Shown: piece by piece, positions 20,134 to 28,101 of the stretch
Position numbering within the stretch: position 1 is the stretch's first letter
Layout of the letters: each line of letters starts with the position of its first letter
Assembly: GCF_006438845.1 (NCBI RefSeq)
Contig: NZ_RCZJ01000011.1
Span: 60,001 to 100,158 of the forward strand
Reading direction: 5' to 3'
Length of the DNA stretch: 40,158 nucleotides
From: Variovorax ginsengisoli
GTDB lineage: Bacteria; Pseudomonadota; Gammaproteobacteria; Burkholderiales; Burkholderiaceae_C
Program-made: the position numbers and the translations under genes
Notes under the pieces: generated by a model
What the model saw: only the letters and a program-made list of their open reading frames with translations
Told to the model about the DNA's origin: nothing
Databases searched by the model: none

Positions 20134-21038
20134 TTGTCGGACCCTCCCTGTTGCCATGCCCGACGTTGCAGGCCGAAGAAACTGAACATCACGCAGGCCA
20201 GGAGGAAGGGCACCATCGCGATCGCGATCGCCGCGCCTTCACCCAAGGCGCCACCGGAGATGGCGCGCTGGAAGGACAGGGTGGCCATCAGGTGCGTCGC
20301 GTTCAGAGGGCCGCCGCGGGTGATCACGTAGATCAACTGGAAGTCGGTGAAGGTGAACAGCACCGAGAAGGTCATGACCACCGCGATGATGGGCGTGAGC
20401 AGCGGCAGCGTCACGTGCCGGAACTGCTGCCACGGCGTCGCGCCGTCGATGGCGGACGCTTCGTAATACGAGGGCGAGATCGTCTGAAGGCCGGCCAGCA
20501 GCGTGATCGCCACGAAGGGCACGCCGCGCCACACGTTGGCGATGATCACCGCGATGCGTGCGTTCCAGGGGCTGCCCAGAAAGTCGATGTAGGTGTCGAT
20601 CAGCCCCATCTTCACCAGCGCCCAGCTGATGATGGAGAACTGCGAGTCGTAGATCCACCAGAACGCAATGGCCGACAGCGCGGTCGGCACGATGTACGGC
20701 AGCAGGATGACGGCGCGGAAGAAGGTCTTGAAGCGGATGTTCTTGTTCAGAAGAATCGCCAGCCACAAGCCCAGGAAGAACTTGAACACGCTCGCCACGA
20801 AGGTATAGAAAAGCGTGTTGAACAAGGCGAGCCGCGTGACCGCGTCGCCCCACAGGTACTCGTAGTTCTCGAGCCCGATCCACTGCCCCGGTCGCCCGAC
20901 CTTGGCGTCGGTGAACCCCAGATAGGTGCCCAGCCCGAGCGGGTAGGTCAGGAACACCAGCAGCAGCAGCGCCGCCGGCAGCATGAACATGACGCCCAGC
21001 GCGTTGCGACTGTTCTGGAATCTGGCCAAAAGGGTCAT
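20130..21038 (-). CDS. Sugar ABC transporter permease (MalF/UgpA type)
   Basis: A 302-residue inner-membrane permease with six predicted helices. The EAA loop is YYEASAIDGATPWQQFRHVTLPL, matching the CUT1 group. It would form the membrane channel as a heterodimer with the following MalG-type permease. I took ATG 21038 (MTLLARFQNSRNALG) as the start, because the first helix follows it at a normal distance; ATG 21068 would add ten residues. Neither start has a convincing ribosome site. A 22-bp perfect palindrome lies upstream, between this gene and the binding-protein gene. Confidence 0.9.
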   Translation of the reverse strand: MTLLARFQNSRNALGVMFMLPAALLLLVFLTYPLGLGTYLGFTDAKVGRPGQWIGLENYEYLWGDAVTRLALFNTLFYTFVASVFKFFLGLWLAILLNKNIRFKTFFRAVILLPYIVPTALSAIAFWWIYDSQFSIISWALVKMGLIDTYIDFLGSPWNARIAVIIANVWRGVPFVAITLLAGLQTISPSYYEASAIDGATPWQQFRHVTLPLLTPIIAVVMTFSVLFTFTDFQLIYVITRGGPLNATHLMATLSFQRAISGGALGEGAAIAIAMVPFLLACVMFSFFGLQRRAWQQGGSDK

Positions 21039-21070
21039 GGGGGAGATCAGGTCGTGGGAGAAGGGCAACT

Positions 21071-21092
21071 GCCTGGCACCGCGGTGCCAGGC
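21071..21092. promoter_or_regulatory. 22-bp perfect palindrome between binding-protein and permease genes
   Basis: GCCTGGCACCG and its exact reverse complement are directly joined, giving a 22-bp palindrome with no loop bases. It sits 10 bases after the binding-protein stop and 32 bases before the permease start, inside the transporter operon. As RNA it folds into a strong hairpin. In many ABC operons such a stem protects the binding-protein message and lowers permease expression; that role is inferred. It could also be a protein-binding site. Confidence 0.7.
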
Positions 21093-21102
21093 GGGCGGAC
21101 GC

Positions 21103-22431
21103 TCAGAGCTTGTAGTAGCGCTCGGCGCGTTTCTGCGCGCGCTCGGCGGCTTCCTTCGGCGTCTTCGATCCGCTCGCGGCCTCGGCGACCATGTTCGGAA
21201 TGATGAAGTCCGCCGCGGCGCCGGCCGAGGCGTAGCCCAGCTTGCCGTCGTAGCCGCCCGGGCGCAGGTTTTTCACCGAATCGCGGTAGGGCAGGTTCTT
21301 GGGGTCAGAGCTCCAGATCGCGCTGTTCTCGTAGTAGCGCAGGGGCTGCGCCACATAGCCGCCGCCGCCTTGCAGCCACGGGTCGAACTGTTCCTTCTCC
21401 ATCATGAAGCGCAGGAACTCCTTGGCGGCCTGCGGAAACTTCGTGTACTTCATGACCATCTGGTTGAAGAACAGATGCGACTCGGTCGGCACACCCACGG
21501 GACCGATCGGGAATACCGCGTGGTTGATGTCCGCGGCCATTTCCTTGATCTTCGGATCGGGCGAGTTCTTCGCGGCGTAATAGATCGAGATCCCGTTGTT
21601 GGTGACGCTGATCTGCCCGTCGAGGAAGGCCTTGTTGTTGTTCGGGTCGAGCCAAGACAGCGTGCCGGGGATGAAGTTGGCGTACAGCTCCTTGGCGTAC
21701 TCCAGCGCCTTGATCGTCTCGGGGCTGTCGATCACCACCTTGTTGTTCTTGTCCACCAGCTTGCCGCCGTGCGACCAGATCAGCCAGTTGCACCAGGTGC
21801 TGTCGCCGGTGGCGTTGCCCAGCGCCATGCCGCCCGGCGTACCCTTTTCCTTGAGGGCCTTGTAGAGCTTGAGGAAGTCGTCGGTGTTTTTCGGGAAGGT
21901 CGCGAAGCCGGCCGCCTTCACCATGCTCTCGCGGTAGACGATCAGCGTGCCGGACGCCCCGAGCGGCAGGCCTAGCCACTTCTTGCCGTCGGGCCGCATG
22001 AACGCCTCGCCCGCCGGGTACCAGCCGCCGTACTTCTTGCCGAGGTATTCGGCCAGATCGGTCACGTCGAGCAGCTTGTCGGGGTAGAGGTTGGCGTCAT
22101 CGTTGGTCGACAGGATGATGTCCGGGCCAGCGCCGGTGTTGGCCGCCACGGCCGCCTTGGGTCGCACGTCTTCCCAGCCTTCGTTGTCGACACGCACTTC
22201 GACACCCGTCAACTCGGTGAATTTCTTGACGTTGGCCATGTAGGCGTCGATGTCGCCCTGCACGAAGCGGCTCCAGCGCAGCACGCGCAGCTTGGCGCCC
22301 TTCTCTGGCTTGAACGTCATGTTCTGCGCATGGGCGAACGGTGCGAAGAGGGCGCTGCCGGCGCCGACCGATGCGGCAGCGGCAACGCCGGCCGAGCCCT
22401 CGAGAAACTTGCGGCGATTGAAATCACTCAT
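21103..22431 (-). CDS. Sugar ABC transporter substrate-binding protein (Tat-type signal)
   Basis: A 442-residue extracellular solute-binding protein of family 1. The N-terminus MSDFNRRKFLEGSAGVAAAA has a twin-arginine motif (RRKFLE), and a cleavage site at AHA near residue 35 suggests export by the Tat route. Mature-domain features include GPDIILSTND, the hinge and GGGYVAQPLRYYE. The ligand cannot be read from sequence; the linked genes suggest a sugar or sugar acid. ATG 22431 follows an AGGAGA. It is the second gene of the operon, after the ATPase. Confidence 0.92.
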   Translation of the reverse strand: MSDFNRRKFLEGSAGVAAAASVGAGSALFAPFAHAQNMTFKPEKGAKLRVLRWSRFVQGDIDAYMANVKKFTELTGVEVRVDNEGWEDVRPKAAVAANTGAGPDIILSTNDDANLYPDKLLDVTDLAEYLGKKYGGWYPAGEAFMRPDGKKWLGLPLGASGTLIVYRESMVKAAGFATFPKNTDDFLKLYKALKEKGTPGGMALGNATGDSTWCNWLIWSHGGKLVDKNNKVVIDSPETIKALEYAKELYANFIPGTLSWLDPNNNKAFLDGQISVTNNGISIYYAAKNSPDPKIKEMAADINHAVFPIGPVGVPTESHLFFNQMVMKYTKFPQAAKEFLRFMMEKEQFDPWLQGGGGYVAQPLRYYENSAIWSSDPKNLPYRDSVKNLRPGGYDGKLGYASAGAAADFIIPNMVAEAASGSKTPKEAAERAQKRAERYYKL

Positions 22432-22471
22432 TCGATGTCTCCTGTCTTGTTGAACGAACCGGAAGGGAAAA

Positions 22472-23545
22472 TCAGGCTGCCAGTCGCTGGCCGCTGGCCG
22501 CGTCGAACAGGTGGGCGCGCTGCAGGTCGGGCTGCAGGTGGATGGTGCTGCCGGGCGCGAAATCGTGGCGTTCGCGGAACACCGCCGACAGCTCGGCGCC
22601 CTCGTGGCGGCACGAGACGAAGGTGTCCATGCCGGTCGGCTCCATCACGGCCACGCGCGCCGGGATGCCACCCGTGTCGCTCAGCGTCAGGTGTTCGGGC
22701 CGCGTGCCGTAGACCACCGGCTGGCCGTCCACGCCGCCGGCCTGCAGGGGGGCGTCGAGCCGGGTGCCGTCGTTCAGTTCGACGTGCGCGCCGCCGCTGG
22801 CGCGTCGCAGCGTGCCGGGCAGAAAATTCATCGACGGCGAGCCGATGAAGCCGGCGACGAACTGGTTGGCCGGATGGTCGTACAGCTCCAGCGGGCTGCC
22901 GGTCTGTTCGATGCGGCCATCGCGCATCACCACGATCTTGTCGCCCATCGTCATGGCCTCGATCTGGTCGTGCGTGACATAGATCGACGTGGTCTTCAGG
23001 CGCTGATGCAATTCCTTGATCTCGCTGCGCATGGCGACACGCAGCTTGGCGTCGAGGTTGGACAGCGGCTCGTCGAAAAGAAACACCTGCGGGTCGCGCA
23101 CGATGGCGCGACCCATGGCCACGCGCTGGCGCTGGCCACCGGAGAGCTGGCGAGGGTAGCGGTCGAGCAACGGCACCAGCGCCAGGATCTCGGCGGCGCG
23201 TTGCACCTTCGACGCGATGACCGACTTCTCGGCCTTGGCCAGCGACAGCGAGAAGGCCATGTTGTCGCGCACCGTCATGTGCGGGTAGAGCGCGTAGTTC
23301 TGGAACACCATCGCGATGTCGCGCTCCTTCGGCGGCAGGTCGTTCACCCGTTTCTCGCCGATGCGGATCTCGCCACCGTGGATTTCCTCCAGCCCCGCGA
23401 TCATTCGCAGCAGTGTCGACTTGCCGCAGCCCGATGGGCCGACCAGCACCGTGAACGAACCATCGGGGATATCGATGTCGACGCCATGGAGGATGGCGAC
23501 GTCGCCGAAGCTCTTCTTGACCGCTTGAATCGTGACACTGGCCAT
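22472..23545 (-). CDS. Sugar ABC transporter ATP-binding protein (MalK/UgpC type)
   Basis: A 357-residue cytosolic ATPase. Walker A GPSGCGKST (36-44), Q-loop FQNYALYPHMTV, signature LSGGQRQR, Walker B VFLFDEPLSNLD and the switch THDQIEA are all intact. A C-terminal TOBE/OB regulatory domain follows (about 240-355, with GTRPEHLTL). The start is ATG 23545 (MASVTIQ); the frame is open upstream to 23632, but that lies in the control region. It is the first gene of the four-gene transporter operon and is divergent from the GntR regulator. Confidence 0.94.
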   Translation of the reverse strand: MASVTIQAVKKSFGDVAILHGVDIDIPDGSFTVLVGPSGCGKSTLLRMIAGLEEIHGGEIRIGEKRVNDLPPKERDIAMVFQNYALYPHMTVRDNMAFSLSLAKAEKSVIASKVQRAAEILALVPLLDRYPRQLSGGQRQRVAMGRAIVRDPQVFLFDEPLSNLDAKLRVAMRSEIKELHQRLKTTSIYVTHDQIEAMTMGDKIVVMRDGRIEQTGSPLELYDHPANQFVAGFIGSPSMNFLPGTLRRASGGAHVELNDGTRLDAPLQAGGVDGQPVVYGTRPEHLTLSDTGGIPARVAVMEPTGMDTFVSCRHEGAELSAVFRERHDFAPGSTIHLQPDLQRAHLFDAASGQRLAA

Positions 23546-23673
23546 GCAATGCAATCCTGTTGGGTTTGCGGGTAGGGGCAACGCAGAGACCTCCACGTTG
23601 CAGCCCGCGCAGTATCGGTCGCTTGTCTGCAACCGGTATCAGGGCAAACCGGTAGGAGAAAACCCCCGTTGAT
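23546..23673. promoter_or_regulatory. Divergent control region with two ACCGGT boxes
   Basis: This is the 128-base gap between the divergent transporter operon and the regulator/catabolic operon. It carries two copies of the palindromic hexamer ACCGGT (23632-23637 and 23648-23653), both extended as AACCGGTA or AAACCGGTA and spaced 16 bases apart, about one and a half helical turns. These are good candidates for operator half-sites of the adjacent GntR/FCD regulator. A ribosome-like TAGGAG follows directly at 23653-23658. I could not place convincing -35/-10 pairs for either strand. Confidence 0.5.
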
Positions 23674-24480
23674 TTGTATGATCACCCGATAACCGTGCCC
23701 CAAAATTCCGCGGCCTTCCAGGCCAACCGCTCTTCCGCTGAACCGCTCCGCCTCATGGCGGATCGCTTGTCCGATCGTCTCGCACGGCGCCTTGGCGACC
23801 AGATCGCATCGGGTGCGCTGCGGCCCGGCGATCGCCTGCCGACCGAGCAGCAGCTCGCCCTCGCGCATGGCGTGTCTCGCACGGTGGTGCGCGAGGCGGT
23901 GCACCAGTTGCGTTCCCGTGCGCTGCTGGTCTCGCGCCAGGGCTCGGGCGTGTTCGTGGCGCAGACACCGACGAATCAGCCGCTTGCCTTCGACCCCACG
24001 GTGCTCGATTCGGTGCAAGCCGTGGTGCATGTCGTCGAGGTGCGCCGCGTGCTCGAAGGCGAGATCGCGGCGCTTGCGGCCGAACGCGCGACGCGCAGCC
24101 AGATCGCCGCGCTGCGGCGCGCGCTCAAGGCCATCGATGCCGCTGCTGCGGCTGGGCACGATGGCGTGGCCGAAGACCTGGCGTTCCACCGCGTGATCGG
24201 CGAGTCGAGCGGCAACCCCCAGTTCCGATTGCTGCTTGGCTTCCTCGAGCAGTACCTGCGCGAAGGCATGCGCATCACGCGTGGCAACGAGGCGCGACGC
24301 GTCGACTTCATGGAAGCGGTGCAGCTCGAGCACCATGCCATCGTCGAGGCCATTGCCGCGCGCGACCCGGACGAAGCCCGCCGCTGCGCCACGCACCACA
24401 TCCTGCGTGGCGAGCAACGGCTGGTCGAAGGCGGCGTCATTTCCGGGCGCCGCAAACGAAACAAACCTGAAGGAGACTGA
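23674..24480 (+). CDS. GntR-family regulator, FadR/FCD subgroup
   Basis: A 268-residue regulator. The N-terminal winged helix (about residues 30-96) has the typical LRPGDRLPTEQQLA..GVSRTVVREAVHQLRS..LVSRQGSGVFV. The all-helical FCD effector domain (about 115-245) contains the metal/ligand residues in EDLAFHRVIGE, EHHAIVEAI and ATHHI. FCD regulators bind organic acids or sugar acids, often as repressors of their own cluster. The start is uncertain: TTG 23674 is used here (TAGGAG 15 bases away), while GTG 23695 and ATG 23755 are possible and give 261 and 241 residues. It is followed after 3 bases by the dehydrogenase gene. Confidence 0.9.
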   Translation: MYDHPITVPQNSAAFQANRSSAEPLRLMADRLSDRLARRLGDQIASGALRPGDRLPTEQQLALAHGVSRTVVREAVHQLRSRALLVSRQGSGVFVAQTPTNQPLAFDPTVLDSVQAVVHVVEVRRVLEGEIAALAAERATRSQIAALRRALKAIDAAAAAGHDGVAEDLAFHRVIGESSGNPQFRLLLGFLEQYLREGMRITRGNEARRVDFMEAVQLEHHAIVEAIAARDPDEARRCATHHILRGEQRLVEGGVISGRRKRNKPEGD

Positions 24481-24483
24481 CCC

Positions 24484-25503
24484 ATGAAACTACTCATCAC
24501 CGGCGGCGGCGGCTTTCTCGGCGCACGCCTCGCGCGCACGCTGCTGGCCCGCGGCACGCTCGACGGCCAGCGCATCGAGCGCATGGTGCTGACCGACATC
24601 GCGCCGCCGCCCGCCGACCTCGTGGCCGACCCGCGCGTCGAGGCGCGCACCGGCGCGCTGCTCACTCAGACCGAGGCCTTGAAGACCGAAGCCTTCGACG
24701 GCGTGTTCCACCTCGCGTCGGCCGTGTCGGGTGAATGCGAAGCCGACTTCGACCTCGGCCTGCGCTCCAACCTCGACAGCACGCGTGCACTGCTCGACGC
24801 GCTGCGCGCCAACGTGAATGCCGGCGGCAAGGTCACGCGTTTCGTGTTCTCGAGCTCGGTCGCGGTGTTCGGGCCCGACCCTGCCGTGCCCTTCCCGAAG
24901 CTGGTGGCCGACGACACGCTGCCCACTCCGCAGACCTCGTACGGTACGCAGAAGCTGATCTGCGAACACCTCATCGCGGACTACACCCGCAAGGGCTATC
25001 TCGACGGCCGCGCGGCGCGGCTCATGACGGTGACGGTGCGCCCGGGCAAGCCCAATGGCGCGGCCTCGTCCTTCTTCAGCGGCATCATCCGCGAGCCGCT
25101 GGCGGGCGTGGAATCGATCTGCCCGGTGTCGCCCGACGTGTCGCATCCGATGGCCTCGCCCACGCGCACGGTCGAGGGGCTGATCGCCGTCTACGAAGCC
25201 ACGCGTGAGGCTTTCGTTGGGCGCACCGCGCTCAACCTGCCGGGCCTGAACGTGCGCGTGGCCGACATGCTCGATGCACTGGAAGAAGTGGCCGGCCCCA
25301 AGGTGCGCGCGCTGGTGCGCTTCGAGCGCGACGAGCGCGTCGCCGGCATCGTGGCCAACTGGCCGAGCGGTGCGACCGCGGTGCGCGCCGGCAAGCTCGG
25401 CCTGCACCCGCATGACAACTTCGCCGACATCATCCGGCTCTACATCGAAGACTGCAAGGCGCAGCCGAACGCCAACCAAACCCTGAAGGGACTGTCTCTG
25501 TGA
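24484..25503 (+). CDS. NAD-dependent epimerase/dehydrogenase, D-erythronate dehydrogenase (DenD)-like
   Basis: A 339-residue extended short-chain dehydrogenase. The nucleotide loop is TGGGGFLG (6-13); the catalytic residues are SSSVAVFG (Ser123-125) and the YxxxK pair in SYGTQK (Tyr153, Lys157). The overall pattern, including VRPGKPNGAASSFFSGIIREP, recalls DenD, which oxidises D-erythronate at C2. Related enzymes act on other sugar acids, so the substrate is tentative. AAGGAG lies 8 bases before the ATG. Its stop overlaps the GTG start of the dehydratase (GTGA), which indicates coupling and a shared pathway. Confidence 0.8.
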   Translation: MKLLITGGGGFLGARLARTLLARGTLDGQRIERMVLTDIAPPPADLVADPRVEARTGALLTQTEALKTEAFDGVFHLASAVSGECEADFDLGLRSNLDSTRALLDALRANVNAGGKVTRFVFSSSVAVFGPDPAVPFPKLVADDTLPTPQTSYGTQKLICEHLIADYTRKGYLDGRAARLMTVTVRPGKPNGAASSFFSGIIREPLAGVESICPVSPDVSHPMASPTRTVEGLIAVYEATREAFVGRTALNLPGLNVRVADMLDALEEVAGPKVRALVRFERDERVAGIVANWPSGATAVRAGKLGLHPHDNFADIIRLYIEDCKAQPNANQTLKGLSL

Positions 25504-27380
25504 CGAAGAAGAATGCCGTACCGAAGACCGCTGTCGCGAAGAGCGCCATGACGAAGAAAAAGGCCCCCACGCCACGCAGCCAGCCGCACAAGCCCCATGG
25601 CCCGCTCACGCTGCGCTCGCAGGCCTGGTTCGACAACCCCGCCAACACCGACATGACTGCGCTCTACCTCGAGCGCACGATGAACTTCGGTCTCGGCTTC
25701 GACGAATTGCAGTCGGGTCGGCCGATCATCGGCATCGCGCAAACCGGTTCCGACATCGCGCCGTGCAACCGCCACCACATCGTGTTGGCGGAGCGCACGC
25801 GCGAAGGCATTCGCGACGCGGGTGGCATCGCCTTCGAATTCCCGATCCATCCGATCCAGGAAACCTGCAAGCGGCCCACCGCCTCGCTCGACCGCAACCT
25901 GCAATACCTGTCGCTGGTCGAGATCCTCTATGGCTACCCGATCGACGGCGTGGTGCTCACCACCGGCTGCGACAAGACCACGCCGGCGCAGTTGATGGCG
26001 GCCGCCACGGTCGACATCCCGGCCATCGCGCTCAATTCGGGCCCGATGCTCAACGGTTGGTACAAGGGCGAGCGCACTGGCTCGGGCACCATCGTGTGGA
26101 AAGCACGCGAGCTGCTCGCCGCCGGCGAGATCGACGACAAGGGCTTCCTCAAGCTGGTCGCCTCGTCGGCCCCCTCGACCGGCCACTGCAACACGATGGG
26201 CACGGCATCGACGATGAACTCGCTGACCGAGGCGCTCGGCATGACGCTGCCCGGCAGCGCCGCCATTCCCGCGCCGTACCGCGACCGCCAGGAGATGGCG
26301 TACATGACGGGCAAGCGCATCGTCGAGATGGTGCGCGAGAACCTGAAGCCGTCGGACATCATGACCCGCGCCGCCTTCGAGAACGCGATCATCGTGAACT
26401 CGGCCATCGGCGGCTCGACCAATGCGCCGATCCACCTCAACGCCATCGCCCGCCACATCGGCGTGGAGCTGCACACGGCCGACTGGGAGAAGCACGGCTA
26501 CAAGATCCCGCTGCTGGTGAACATGCAGCCGGCCGGCGAGTATCTGGGCGAGGACTATTACCGTGCCGGCGGCGTACCGGCCGTGGTGGCCGAACTGATC
26601 GCCAAGGGGCTGATCCAGCCTGCGCTCACGGCCAACGGCAAGACGCTCGTCGAGAACTGCGAAGGCCGCTTCACCGAAGACCGGAAGGTGATCTTTCCGT
26701 ATGCCAAGCCGATGAAGAAGAACGCCGGCTTCCTGAACTTCAAGGGCAACCTGTTCGATTCGGCCATCATGAAGACCAGCGTGATCACGCCGGAATTCCA
26801 GGAGCGGTACCTCAACGATCCGAACGATCCGATGGCCTTCGAGGGAACGGCCGTCGTGTTCGACGGGCCCGAGGACTACCACGCGCGCATCGATGACCCG
26901 AAGATGAAAATCGATGAGCACAGCGTGCTCTTCATGCGCGGTGTCGGCCCGGTTGGCTATCCCGGCGCGGCCGAAGTGGTGAACATGCGCGCGCCGAGCT
27001 ATCTGCTGAAAAGGGGCATCACGGCCCTGCCTTGCATCGGCGATGGGCGCCAGTCGGGCACGTCGGGCTCGCCCTCGATCCTCAACGCCTCGCCCGAGGC
27101 GGCCACGGGCGGTGCGCTGGCGCTGCTCAAGACCGGCGACCGCGTGCGCATCGACCTGAAGAAGCGCACGGCGAACATGCTGGTGCCGGACGAAGAAGTG
27201 GCAGCCCGCCGCGCCAAATTGGAAGCCGCAGGTGGCTATCGCTATCCGCCGAGCCAAACGCCTTGGCAGGAGATCCAGCGCGGCGTGGTCGGTGAACTGT
27301 CCGAAGGCATGGTCCTTAAGCCGGCCGTGAAGTACCAGAAGATCCACGCGACTTTCGGGGTGCCGCGCGACAACCACTGA
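25500..27380 (+). CDS. IlvD/Edd family sugar-acid dehydratase
   Basis: A 626-residue iron-sulphur dehydratase. The three cluster cysteines appear as Cys89 (APCNRHH), Cys157 (TTGCDKTTP) and Cys230 (STGHCNTMGTAST). The IGDGRQSGTSGSPSILNASPEAA block near the C-terminus is that of the pentonate (L-arabinonate/D-xylonate) branch rather than of amino-acid IlvD. It would convert an aldonic acid to a 2-keto-3-deoxy acid. The N-terminus carries an unusual Lys/Ala/Pro-rich extension of about 35 residues. GTG 25500 is favoured by the GTGA overlap with the preceding gene; ATG 25548 would remove half the extension. The substrate is not determined. Confidence 0.88.
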   Translation: MTKKNAVPKTAVAKSAMTKKKAPTPRSQPHKPHGPLTLRSQAWFDNPANTDMTALYLERTMNFGLGFDELQSGRPIIGIAQTGSDIAPCNRHHIVLAERTREGIRDAGGIAFEFPIHPIQETCKRPTASLDRNLQYLSLVEILYGYPIDGVVLTTGCDKTTPAQLMAAATVDIPAIALNSGPMLNGWYKGERTGSGTIVWKARELLAAGEIDDKGFLKLVASSAPSTGHCNTMGTASTMNSLTEALGMTLPGSAAIPAPYRDRQEMAYMTGKRIVEMVRENLKPSDIMTRAAFENAIIVNSAIGGSTNAPIHLNAIARHIGVELHTADWEKHGYKIPLLVNMQPAGEYLGEDYYRAGGVPAVVAELIAKGLIQPALTANGKTLVENCEGRFTEDRKVIFPYAKPMKKNAGFLNFKGNLFDSAIMKTSVITPEFQERYLNDPNDPMAFEGTAVVFDGPEDYHARIDDPKMKIDEHSVLFMRGVGPVGYPGAAEVVNMRAPSYLLKRGITALPCIGDGRQSGTSGSPSILNASPEAATGGALALLKTGDRVRIDLKKRTANMLVPDEEVAARRAKLEAAGGYRYPPSQTPWQEIQRGVVGELSEGMVLKPAVKYQKIHATFGVPRDNH

Positions 27381-27465
27381 GCGTTTCGGCACTTTCCGGG
27401 CCGCGGCGGATCAGAATGCGCAGGCGGCCTTGCGGCCGCTTTGCTGAAACTCCTCGTTGCCGCCC

Positions 27466-28068
27466 ATGAAACGCCTCCTGTTGATCGCGCTTTCGCTTGC
27501 TTTTGTCGGCACCGCCTCGGCGCAGGTGGTTCGCTGTGTCGACCCGGCCGGCAAGGTGAGCTATGGCGACACGGCCTGCAGCGGCGACGCCCGTCGCTCC
27601 GAGTTGGTGCTCGGCCCCGAAGCCACGCAGCGGCGCGAGGAGCCTGAGAACTACCGTCGGCAGGAACAGCTCGACAGCACGGAGCGCGCCAGCCGTGAAA
27701 AGCGCGAGTCGGTCGACACAGTGACCCGCCAGAGCGCGACGCCTGGCGGCGTGGTGATGCTGGATTCGCAGCCGCACCAACGCATCGATGCCCAGCGCGA
27801 GGAAAACCGCCGCCGACGCGAAGCGGAACTCGCAGACGACGAGGCTTGGCGCCAGCAGGGGTACGGCGGTGGCTATGGTTATCCGCGTCCGCAGCAGCGT
27901 CCGCAGCAGCGCCCGCAGGACATGCGACCCCGCATCACCCAATGCGGCCCTGCCGGTTGCAACGACACCCAAGGCAACCACTACAACCGCAGCGGGCAGG
28001 TCGACCGCTACACGCGGCCCGACGGCCGCACCTGCCGGCCCGTCGGGACCACGGTCGTCTGCAACTGA
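27466..28068 (+). CDS. Secreted DUF4124-domain protein
   Basis: A 200-residue exported protein of unknown function. A signal peptide (MKRLLLIALSLAFVGTASAQ) is followed by the short DUF4124 motif VVRCVDPAGKVSYGDTACSGD (about residues 21-42). A charged coiled-coil-like stretch rich in Arg/Glu comes next, then a Gly/Tyr patch and an RPQQ tandem repeat encoded by 12-base units (27886-27920). The C-terminus holds two Cys pairs (TQCGPAGC, RTCRPVGTTVVC) that may form disulphides. ATG 27466 is preferred over the in-frame TTG 27457, because it starts a standard signal peptide. Confidence 0.8.
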   Translation: MKRLLLIALSLAFVGTASAQVVRCVDPAGKVSYGDTACSGDARRSELVLGPEATQRREEPENYRRQEQLDSTERASREKRESVDTVTRQSATPGGVVMLDSQPHQRIDAQREENRRRREAELADDEAWRQQGYGGGYGYPRPQQRPQQRPQDMRPRITQCGPAGCNDTQGNHYNRSGQVDRYTRPDGRTCRPVGTTVVCN

Positions 28069-28072
28069 CCCG

Positions 28073-28095
28073 GCGGCTCCGGTTTCCGAAGCCGC
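28073..28095. terminator. Hairpin between converging DUF4124 and SDR genes
   Basis: GCGGCT-C-CGG and CCG-A-AGCCGC form a 9-bp stem with one mismatch around a TTT loop, in the 33-base gap between two converging genes. It is likely a two-way terminator, but there is no U-run. Confidence 0.45.
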
Positions 28096-28101
28096 AGGCG
28101 C

